Part shown: piece after piece, positions 31,028-38,672 of the stretch | How the letters are laid out: each line of letters opens with the position of its first letter | How positions within the stretch are numbered: the first letter of the stretch is position 1 | NCBI GenBank assembly: GCA_900544575.1 | Contig: UQVO01000002.1 | Location: 1-64,000 of the forward strand | Length of the DNA: 64,000 nucleotides | Reading direction: 5' to 3' | Origin: an uncultured Eubacteriales bacterium | GTDB lineage: Bacteria > Bacillota > Clostridia > Christensenellales > CAG-917 | The notes under the pieces: model-generated | Told to the model about the DNA's origin: nothing | Databases searched by the model: none | Seen by the model: only the letters and a program-made list of their open reading frames with translations | Program-made: the position numbers and the translations under genes

Positions 31028-33417
31028 TGCTTGCACCCATTTCTTGGCTCAAAGATTACGTCGACATCGACGTCACACCCGAAAAACTCGCCGAAAAACT
31101 CGTCGCGATAGGTTTCGAGGTGGAAGGAATAGAGTATCAGTCCGAAAAGGCAACGCTCGTGAAAACGGGCAGAATTCTCTCCGTCGAAAAGCATCCCGCC
31201 GCGGACAGACTGCGCGTGGCACAGGTTGACGTCGGCGGCAGAACGATACAGGTCGTCACCAATGTCGCCGTGGAAGGCGGGGAATACATCGCCGTCGCTC
31301 TGGACGGCGCGCGCCTTGCGGACGGACACGAAATCAAGCGCGGCGAACTGCGCGGAGTGCTTTCAGAAGGTATGTTGTGCGGACCCGAAGAGATAGGGCT
31401 TTCCGCCGCGGACGTCGACGGGCAGAAAGAGGACGATATTCTGCGCTTCCCGGAGGGTACGCCTCTCGGCGAAAACGCCGCTTCCGTCCTTGGCTTCGAC
31501 GACGTGATACTCGACGTTTCCGTGACTGCCAACCGTCCCGACTGCAACAGCATCTACAAACTCGCAAAAGAAGTTGCCGTCGCGCTCGGAAAGGATTGCC
31601 GCGAGCCCGAAATCCGCTATGAAGCGACGGGCGCCGATGTTGCCGGAATGGTGTCGGTCGAGGTGAAGAACTCCGCGCTTTGCCCCAGATATATGGCGGC
31701 GGGCGTGCGAAACGTGAAGATTTTCCCGTCCCCGCGCAAGATGCGTATGCGTCTGAAAGCCGTGGGCATCCGTCCCATCAACAACATCGTCGACATCACC
31801 AATTACGTGCTGACGGAGATAGGTCAGCCTATGCACGCGTTCGACCTGCGTTATCTCGGCGGCGGCAAAATCGTCGTGCGCAACGCGGAAGAGGGCGAAC
31901 ACATCGTCACGCTCGACGGCAAGGACAACAAACTTTCGTCCTCTATGCTTGCAATATGCGACGCGGAAAAGCCCGTCGCGGTGGCGGGCATAATGGGCGG
32001 AGAGCACAGCGGCATACAGGACGACACCGCGGAAATCGTGTTCGAATCGGCGAAGTTCGCACGCGACAGCGTGCGCCGCACCTCCCGCGCTCTCAATCTG
32101 CGCTCGGACAGCTCCGCGCGTTTCGAGAAGGGCATTGACTTCGCCTCGCAGGAGTACGGATTGGAGCGCGCGCTCACCCTTGTCTGCGAAACGGGCAGCG
32201 GCGAGATTGCAAAGGGCGTCATCGACGTCAAAGTGGATTACGCCAAAGTGCGCGACATCGAATTCACCGCGGCGAAGATAGGCAGAATACTCGGTTGCAG
32301 AGTGCCGAAAGGAAAGCTCGTCGCAATACTTGCGCGCCTCGGCATTCCCGTCACGGAAGCGGACGGCAAACTCGTTGCCCACGTGCCCGACGCGCGTTCG
32401 GACATCGACGGCGTCAACGACCTTGCGGAAGAGTTCATAAGGGTTTACGGCTATTCGCACGTCAAGCCGACGCTGTTTGCGCATTCACATCTGACGCGCG
32501 GCGGCGTGCCCGCAAACATCGCGTTCAGAAACAAGGTGAAGGAAGAGCTTGCCGCGCTCGGGCTCAACGAGTGCATCACTTATTCCTTCACGTCCCCGCG
32601 TTTTGCCGACAAACTGCGTCTGCCCGCAGACAGCGGACTGCGCCGTACGGTGGAACTTCTCAATCCTCTCGGCGAAGCGCTCAGCGTGATGCGTACGCAG
32701 CTCACCCACAGTATGCTGGAAGTGCTTGCCTACAACGCCGCACACTTCAACAAGAGCGCCGCGCTCTTCGAAACGGCAAAGACCTATCATCCGAAGTCCC
32801 TGCCGCTCACGGAGCTGCCTGACGAAAAAGAAACGCTGGTCATCGGAATGTACGGCGCGGACGCGGATTTCTTTGCTTTGAAAGGAGTGGCGGAAGGGCT
32901 GTTTGACGCGCTGCATCTCAAAGCGGTTTACCGTGCGTCATCTCTGCCTTTCCTGCATCCCGGCCGCGGCGCGGAGGTCGAAATCGGCGGGAAAACGGTG
33001 GGATATCTCGGCGAGATACACCCCGACGTCGCCGCGGATTACGACTGCGACGTAAGACTTTATGCCGCGGAGCTTGACCTTGACGCGCTGTTTGCTCTGT
33101 GCAAAGGCGGAGCGGAGTTCAGAGAATTCTCCAAATTCCCGCCCGTCGAGCGCGACCTTGCCGTGGTCGTGGCGGAAAATGTCGCGGCAGGCGATATGGT
33201 CGCGGCGGCGGAGAACTCGGGAGCGGAGCATATGACGTCCGCGGAGGTGTTCGACGTTTACCGCGGTGCGCAGATAGGCGAGGGGATGAAGAGCGTCGCT
33301 ATGAATTTCACTTTCTCGTCCGTCAGCCGCACGCTCACCGACGAAGAAATCGCGGCGCAGATGGAAAAGATACTTTCCGCGCTGCAAACCGCGTTCGGCG
33401 CGCGCATCAGAGGCTGA
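31027..33417 (+). CDS. pheT: Phenylalanyl-tRNA synthetase beta subunit
   Basis: 796 residues, the usual length. The domains in order are a tRNA-binding OB fold (about 40-150), B3/B4 editing region with RPINNIVDITNYVLTEIGQPMHAFD, B5, the catalytic-like core with YGYSHVKPT and NPLGEALSVMRTQL, and the C-terminal anticodon-binding FDX-ACB domain (FSKFPPVERDLAVVV). No terminator with a T run follows; a small CCCC-TGTC-GGGG hairpin sits at 33434. Confidence 0.97.
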   Translation: MLAPISWLKDYVDIDVTPEKLAEKLVAIGFEVEGIEYQSEKATLVKTGRILSVEKHPAADRLRVAQVDVGGRTIQVVTNVAVEGGEYIAVALDGARLADGHEIKRGELRGVLSEGMLCGPEEIGLSAADVDGQKEDDILRFPEGTPLGENAASVLGFDDVILDVSVTANRPDCNSIYKLAKEVAVALGKDCREPEIRYEATGADVAGMVSVEVKNSALCPRYMAAGVRNVKIFPSPRKMRMRLKAVGIRPINNIVDITNYVLTEIGQPMHAFDLRYLGGGKIVVRNAEEGEHIVTLDGKDNKLSSSMLAICDAEKPVAVAGIMGGEHSGIQDDTAEIVFESAKFARDSVRRTSRALNLRSDSSARFEKGIDFASQEYGLERALTLVCETGSGEIAKGVIDVKVDYAKVRDIEFTAAKIGRILGCRVPKGKLVAILARLGIPVTEADGKLVAHVPDARSDIDGVNDLAEEFIRVYGYSHVKPTLFAHSHLTRGGVPANIAFRNKVKEELAALGLNECITYSFTSPRFADKLRLPADSGLRRTVELLNPLGEALSVMRTQLTHSMLEVLAYNAAHFNKSAALFETAKTYHPKSLPLTELPDEKETLVIGMYGADADFFALKGVAEGLFDALHLKAVYRASSLPFLHPGRGAEVEIGGKTVGYLGEIHPDVAADYDCDVRLYAAELDLDALFALCKGGAEFREFSKFPPVERDLAVVVAENVAAGDMVAAAENSGAEHMTSAEVFDVYRGAQIGEGMKSVAMNFTFSSVSRTLTDEEIAAQMEKILSALQTAFGARIRG

Positions 33418-33457
33418 CGCGCGCAAATAACCGCCCCTGTCGGGGTATGTGCAAGTT

Positions 33458-35506
33458 ATGTTCGACGACAAAAGTCTGAAAACGCTGGAATACGGCAAAA
33501 TACTCGAAATGCTCGCCGTTCACGCGCAGTCGGAGGGAGGCAAGGCCGCCTGCCGCGCGCTGCGCCCCGCGGAAGCGATAGGGGAAGCGGAAAACGCACT
33601 CGATATGACCGCGGAAGCGGACAGGGTGCTGTTCGAGTTTTCCGTGTCGCCTTCCTTTGCCGTCGACGACATAGAGGAAACGCTGACAAAAGCGGAAAAG
33701 GGCGCGGTGCTTTCCATTCCCGAACTGCTGCGTGTGGGCAGGGCGCTCCGCGTCGCGCGGAGGATAGAAAAATCCGTGTCCGCCGTCACGGGTATACCGG
33801 GGCTTTCGGCAATGCTCGGCGGGCTTTACTCGGAAGAGAAGCTGGAAAAGGACATTTTCGACGCGTTCATTTCCGAAACGGAAGTCGCGGACAACGCCAC
33901 TCCCGAACTTCGCGCGATACGCATACGCATACGCAGACTCGGCGACGGCGTGAAGACGAAGTTGCAGACTTTCATCACGTCTCCGACTTATCATAAATAT
34001 TTGCAGGACAGCATTGTCACCGTGCGCGGCGACCGTTACGTCATTCCCGTAAAAAGCGAGTTCAAGGGCGCGATAAGCGGACTTGTGCACGACCAGTCCG
34101 CATCCGGTGCGACGCTTTACATCGAGCCGATGCAAATCGTCGAGCTCAACAACGAGCTGAAAACGGAAAAGCTCAACGAACAGGCGGAGATAGAGCGCAT
34201 TCTGCGCAATTTCTCGACGTCCGTCCGCGCGCATTCTGACAGGCTGAAAGCAAGCTACGCCACCATAGTCGAGATGGACACCGTGTTTGCAAGAGCGCAG
34301 CTTGCGCACGAAATGAAGGCGGTGCGCCCGGAACTGAACACGGAAGGCGAGCTTTCCGTGAAAGAGGGAAGACATCCGCTCATCGACGCAAAAAAAGTCG
34401 TGCCGCTCACTCTCGCAATGAAACCCGACGAGAAAATGCTGCTCATTACGGGTCCGAACACGGGCGGCAAGACCGTGACGCTGAAAATGACGGGACTGTT
34501 TGTGTGTATGGCGCTCAGCGGGCTTTATCTTCCCGCCAAAGCCGCCAAAATCCCCGTCGTGGACGGAGTCTATCCCGACATAGGCGACGAACAGAGCATA
34601 GAGCAGAGCCTCTCCACCTTTTCGGCGCACATCAAAAACATAATCGGCATACTCGGCAAAATCACCCCACGTTCGCTGGTGCTGTTCGACGAGCTCGGCG
34701 CGGGGACGGACCCCGGCGAAGGCGCGGCGCTTGCCGTCAGCATTTCGGAGTACGTTATGTCCACGGGAGCGAAGTCGCTTGTCACGTCGCATTTCAACGA
34801 CCTGAAAGAGTTCGCCCTGACGACGCGCGGAGTGGTCGCGGCGTCAATGGAGTTTGACTCCGTGACTTTCCGTCCCACCTTCAAACTCGTGATGGGAGCA
34901 ATCGGCACGTCGAACGCGCTGGATATTGCGACGACGCTCGGTCTTGACGCAAAGATTGTCGAGAACGCGCGCGGCAGAATATCGGCGGAAAAGAGGCAGT
35001 TCGACAGCGTGCTTTCCGCGGCGGAGCAGACCAGAAGACGTGCCGAACAGTTGGTGTCCGACGCGTCGCTGGACCGCGAAAGGGCGGCAAGCGCGCTTCG
35101 TGAGGCGGAAAACCAGAAAAAACTCATTGCCGAAAAACGCGAAAAACTCGACGAAAGCATTCGCCGCGAAACCAAACATCTCATCGAAAATTCGGTGGAG
35201 GAGGCGGACGAAATCCTCGAACGTCTGCGCGAAATGCTCGACAAGGAAGTCGTCGAAGACAAGGACATATTCGCGGCGCGCGCGCTGAAACGCAGGTTGC
35301 AGAATATGTCTGCCGAATACGACAAGGAGAGCGTCGTGGAGGACGAGCCCGACGATACGCCGCTGCGCCGCGGCGACAGCGTATGGGTGCGCTCGCTCGC
35401 AAAGCGCGGCACTTATCTCGGGAGCAATTCCAGAGGAGAGGCGGACGTGTCGTTCGGCAAACTGAGCGTGAAAGTGAAAGCGGGGGACTATTATAAGGTA
35501 AAATGA
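33458..35506 (+). CDS. mutS2: MutS2 family protein lacking the Smr domain
   Basis: 682 residues (three more if GTG 33449 is the start). The N-terminal core and coiled-coil clamp lead to the ATPase with Walker A TGPNTGGKTVTLKMTG, Walker B LVLFDELGAGTDPGEGAAL and TSHFNDLKEFALT. After a second coiled coil it ends with a KOW-like domain (RRGDSVWVRSLAKRGTYLG). Typical MutS2 proteins have about 780 residues and end in an Smr nuclease domain, which is absent here. MutS2 acts on recombination intermediates or collided ribosomes. Its stop overlaps the next gene. Confidence 0.93.
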   Translation: MFDDKSLKTLEYGKILEMLAVHAQSEGGKAACRALRPAEAIGEAENALDMTAEADRVLFEFSVSPSFAVDDIEETLTKAEKGAVLSIPELLRVGRALRVARRIEKSVSAVTGIPGLSAMLGGLYSEEKLEKDIFDAFISETEVADNATPELRAIRIRIRRLGDGVKTKLQTFITSPTYHKYLQDSIVTVRGDRYVIPVKSEFKGAISGLVHDQSASGATLYIEPMQIVELNNELKTEKLNEQAEIERILRNFSTSVRAHSDRLKASYATIVEMDTVFARAQLAHEMKAVRPELNTEGELSVKEGRHPLIDAKKVVPLTLAMKPDEKMLLITGPNTGGKTVTLKMTGLFVCMALSGLYLPAKAAKIPVVDGVYPDIGDEQSIEQSLSTFSAHIKNIIGILGKITPRSLVLFDELGAGTDPGEGAALAVSISEYVMSTGAKSLVTSHFNDLKEFALTTRGVVAASMEFDSVTFRPTFKLVMGAIGTSNALDIATTLGLDAKIVENARGRISAEKRQFDSVLSAAEQTRRRAEQLVSDASLDRERAASALREAENQKKLIAEKREKLDESIRRETKHLIENSVEEADEILERLREMLDKEVVEDKDIFAARALKRRLQNMSAEYDKESVVEDEPDDTPLRRGDSVWVRSLAKRGTYLGSNSRGEADVSFGKLSVKVKAGDYYKVK

Positions 35507-36000
35507 CGGAAAATTACGTTCAGAAGGTGGAAATCCCTCTCCGCAAAGGAGCGCGCAGGGACCAGATACTCGGCATTGTCTTCCAGCTTATAGGGCTGGG
35601 GCTCATTCCCGTTGCAATATTTTTCAACTATTTCGTGTTTATTGCCGTGGCGGTGCCGATTGCGCTCGGAGTGTGGCTCACGCAGAGGTTCTATTCCACG
35701 GCAAGGGAGTTCGAGTACGCGTTTACGGGGAAAAGGCTCATTATTTCGCGCACAAACATCGTGGGAAGAGGCAGAAGAATGCTGGAAATCGCCTTTTCCG
35801 ACGTCAAATCGTTCACCCGTTTTTACGATATAGCCATACAAGGCGATTTCGTCGCGGCGGAAGATTTGCATTCGCCCGACGTAAAGGTGCTGGTGTTTGC
35901 CGCGGGCGACGGGGAATACAGGCTGCTGTTCACGCCCGACGACTATATGACGGCTCTGATAAGCGACAGACTTCGCGCATCGGACGGAGAAAAACAATGA
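35503..36000 (+). CDS. Small membrane protein, DUF6106-like
   Basis: 165 residues. Two adjacent hydrophobic helices (about residues 22-60) are followed by a soluble C-terminal part with EFEYAFTGKRLIISRTNIVGRGRRMLEIAFSDVKSFTR. This pattern reminds me of the DUF6106 family of Clostridia; the assignment is tentative and no function is known. It overlaps mutS2 and the cysteine desulfurase by four bases each, so the three are one transcript. Confidence 0.65.
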   Translation: MTENYVQKVEIPLRKGARRDQILGIVFQLIGLGLIPVAIFFNYFVFIAVAVPIALGVWLTQRFYSTAREFEYAFTGKRLIISRTNIVGRGRRMLEIAFSDVKSFTRFYDIAIQGDFVAAEDLHSPDVKVLVFAAGDGEYRLLFTPDDYMTALISDRLRASDGEKQ

Positions 36001-37133
36001 TATATCTCGACAACGCCGCGACCACGAAAATGTACGACGAAGCGCTCCGCGTCCTGACTGAGGCGAACGAAAAGCGCTGGTTCAACGCGTCCGCGCTCTA
36101 CAAGGAGGCGTCCGAGGAGAGCAAAACCATCAGGCGCGCAAGAGAAACGTTGCTCGGCGCGCTGAAAGCCGGCGACGGCGAGCTTTACTTTCTGTCCGGC
36201 GGCACGGAGGCCGACAACACGGCGCTGTTTTGTACGCGTAAGGCGAAAGGCAGCAGGGTAATCGTGTCCGAAGGCGAACACGACGCGGTGATAAATCCCG
36301 CAAAGGTGCTCAAAGAACAGGGTTACGACGTGGTTTTCGCGCCCATAAAAAGCGACGGCGGCGTGGACGAGGAAAAATTCGCCGCTTTGCTCACGCCCGA
36401 CGTGTCGCTTGTGTCCGTAATGCACGTCAGCAACGAAACGGGAGCGGTCAACGACATCGCGAAATTGTCCGCAATGACAAAGCGCGCGGCCCCGAAAGCG
36501 ATTTTTCACAGCGACGGCGTACAGGCATTCGGAAAAATCAAAGTCAACCTGCGCTCTCTCGGCGCGGACCTTTACACGGTGTCGGGACACAAAATCCACG
36601 GACCAAAAGGTATAGGCGCGCTGTACGTCGCAAAGGGCGCCCCCGTCAAGCCTCTCGTCTTCGGCGGAGGACAGGAGAAAGGCTTCCGTTCCGGGACGGA
36701 AAACGGACCCGCGATTGAAGCGTTTGCCGCCGCGGCAGAGCGGACTATGCGGAATTTCGAAGAAGACTGTTCTAAAAAACGTCGTTATTTAGAATACTTG
36801 CGGGAAGGATTGGAAAACGGTGTGCCCGATGTGAAGATAATCACCGATACGGAGCGCTCGGCGCCGCATATTCTGACCGTAGCGTTCGGCGGTGTGCGCG
36901 GAGAAGTGCTGCTGCACGCGCTGGAAGAGCGCGGCATTCTGGTCGGCGTCGGGTCGGCGTGCAGTTCTCACCGCGAGAGCCGCTTCAAGAGTCTGCTTGG
37001 ACTGGACGAAGCGCACCGCGACGGGATAGTCCGTTTCAGCGTGTCCGCATTCAATGACTTTTCGGAAGTCGCAACCGTGGTGCGCGAAACAGCGAACGCC
37101 GTTGCGCGCCTTAAAGAATACGCAAGAAAATAG
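35997..37133 (+). CDS. Cysteine desulfurase (IscS/NifS type)
   Basis: PLP enzyme of 378 residues that takes sulfur from cysteine. It begins MIYLDNAATTKMY; the PLP lysine is in TVSGHKIHGPKGIGALYV and the active-site cysteine in GVGSACSSHRESR. Together with thiI 100 bases downstream it probably supplies sulfur for 4-thiouridine in tRNA, as NifZ does in Bacillus, and perhaps for Fe-S clusters. The start overlaps the preceding stop. A copy of the TTCT-N17-AGAATAC motif lies inside the gene at 36769-36798. Confidence 0.93.
   Translation: MIYLDNAATTKMYDEALRVLTEANEKRWFNASALYKEASEESKTIRRARETLLGALKAGDGELYFLSGGTEADNTALFCTRKAKGSRVIVSEGEHDAVINPAKVLKEQGYDVVFAPIKSDGGVDEEKFAALLTPDVSLVSVMHVSNETGAVNDIAKLSAMTKRAAPKAIFHSDGVQAFGKIKVNLRSLGADLYTVSGHKIHGPKGIGALYVAKGAPVKPLVFGGGQEKGFRSGTENGPAIEAFAAAAERTMRNFEEDCSKKRRYLEYLREGLENGVPDVKIITDTERSAPHILTVAFGGVRGEVLLHALEERGILVGVGSACSSHRESRFKSLLGLDEAHRDGIVRFSVSAFNDFSEVATVVRETANAVARLKEYARK
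36769..36798 (+). repeat. TTCT-N17-AGAATAC motif, copy C (inside a gene)
   Basis: TTCTAAAAAAC, ten bases, AGAATACTT, with the same 17-base spacing as the copies at 28517 and 48151. It is within the desulfurase reading frame. Confidence 0.45.
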
Positions 37134-37235
37134 TCAGAGAGGCATATTTTCGGCACAGGCACGGCGCCGTGCGCCGAAGCCGCACGCCGAAAAGGCGAAA
37201 ACCGACACATTTGCCGCACGCGCGGCAGGAGCATT

Positions 37236-38411
37236 ATGGAAAAAGTCGTTGTAATCAGATACGGGGAGTTGTTCCTCAAAGGAAAAAACAGAGATTATTT
37301 CGAGTCCCTGCTCATCAGGAACATAAAGTCCGCCCTGCAAGGCGTGGATTGCACTTTCCAAAGGTCGCAGGGGAGATATTTCGTCGAGAATTTCGACGAG
37401 GACGATTGCGGAGAAATTCTGCAACGCCTGTCCCGCGTGTTCGGGATACATTCCCTGTCGGTTGCGGACAAGGTGGCGGTGCGCTCCCACGAGGATTTTC
37501 CCGAAATCCGCGCTTCTCTTGCGCAGGCGGCGCGTAAAGCGGCGGAAAACGCGCAGGGAAAACTGCGTTTCCGCGTCACGGTAAAGCGCGCCGACAAGCG
37601 CATTCCCATGACTTCGGCGGAAATCGCCGCCGCGCTGGGCGGCACGGTGCTGTCCCTCGGCGGATTTAAGGTGGACCTCACGTCTTACGACTGCGATTTC
37701 AAGGTGGACATCCGCGAAAACGGTTTTGCGCTCGTGTACACGGACGTATTTCAGGGGGCGGGCGGTCTGCCCGTCGGATGTTCGGGGCGCGGTATGCTGC
37801 TGTTGTCGGGCGGGATAGACTCTCCGGTGGCGGCATATATGATGGCGAAGCGCGGAATGAAGATTTTCGCCGTGCATTTCGCTTCGCCGCCTTACACTTC
37901 CGAAAAAGCCAGGGAAAAGGTGCTGGAACTGAGGGACATCGTCACCGCTTACGCGGGGGGAATAAGGCTGTTTGTCGTTCCTTTCACGGAAATCCAGCTT
38001 GCGATACACAAAAACTGTCCCGCGAACTATATGATAACGATTATGCGCAGATTTATGATGCGCATAGCCTGCCGCCTTGCGGAAACTTACGACTGCGGAG
38101 CGGTCATCACGGGCGAAAGTCTGGGTCAGGTCGCGTCGCAGACGGTCGAGAGCATGACCTGCACGGGCGACACCGCGACCCTTCCCGTGTTCCGTCCGCT
38201 CATAGGTATGGACAAGGACGAGATTATGACGCTTGCAAAAAAGATAGGCACTTACGAAACGTCCATTCAGCCTTACGAGGACTGTTGCACGGTGTTTTTG
38301 CCGAAATCTCCCGCGATACATCCCTCGCTCGACTCCGTGCGCAAGGCGGAAGCCGCGCTGGACGTCGAAGCTCTCAAGGAAGCCGCGCTTGCAGCCGTCG
38401 AGGAGTGCTGA
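37236..38411 (+). CDS. thiI: tRNA sulfurtransferase ThiI
   Basis: Makes 4-thiouridine at position 8 of tRNA. 391 residues: N-terminal ferredoxin-like and THUMP domains (to about 165), then the PP-loop ATPase with SGGIDSP at 191-197 and the C-terminal CCTVFLPKSPAIHPSL. No rhodanese extension is present, as in Bacillus-type ThiI, so it relies on the adjacent cysteine desulfurase. GGAG precedes the ATG. Confidence 0.96.
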   Translation: MEKVVVIRYGELFLKGKNRDYFESLLIRNIKSALQGVDCTFQRSQGRYFVENFDEDDCGEILQRLSRVFGIHSLSVADKVAVRSHEDFPEIRASLAQAARKAAENAQGKLRFRVTVKRADKRIPMTSAEIAAALGGTVLSLGGFKVDLTSYDCDFKVDIRENGFALVYTDVFQGAGGLPVGCSGRGMLLLSGGIDSPVAAYMMAKRGMKIFAVHFASPPYTSEKAREKVLELRDIVTAYAGGIRLFVVPFTEIQLAIHKNCPANYMITIMRRFMMRIACRLAETYDCGAVITGESLGQVASQTVESMTCTGDTATLPVFRPLIGMDKDEIMTLAKKIGTYETSIQPYEDCCTVFLPKSPAIHPSLDSVRKAEAALDVEALKEAALAAVEEC

Positions 38412-38430
38412 CGCCGCGCCGCGAGGTATC

Positions 38431-38503
38431 GCCCGTCAAAAGGACGGTTTTCGACCGTAGGCACAAGCAGGGGACAGACGAAAGTCGGCATACAATGACG
38501 GGC
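38431..38503 (+). ncRNA. Possible three-way-junction RNA structure after thiI
   Basis: Outer stem GCCCGTC (38431-38437) with GACGGGC (38497-38503). Inside are a hairpin ACGGT-TTTCG-ACCGT (38444-38458) and a GAC-GAAA-GTC hairpin (38477-38486). It lies between the thiI stop and its terminator, with no plus-strand gene after it. Confidence 0.25.
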
Positions 38504-38540
38504 TGCCAAAATCAAACGGGCAAGCCTTGCACAAAACCGA

Positions 38541-38565
38541 AACGCGCCGAAAGGCGCGTTTTTTT
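38541..38565 (+). terminator. Intrinsic terminator after thiI
   Basis: AACGCGCC-GAAA-GGCGCGTT, a GNRA-capped 8-bp stem, followed by TTTTT. Confidence 0.9.
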
Positions 38566-38610
38566 ATGCGATTGACCGGGGTATGCGGCGGTGCGGACCG
38601 CAAAGCACGG

Positions 38611-38645
38611 AAAAACACTCCCGCAAGACGTCCGCGGCGGAGTGT
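38611..38645 (-). terminator. Intrinsic terminator of the PBP gene
   Basis: On the minus strand ACACTCC pairs with GGAGTGT, extended by GC pairs with one bulge, followed by a TTTTT run. Confidence 0.65.
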
Positions 38646-38672
38646 CCGCCTCGTTTTAAGCGGATTGCGCTT

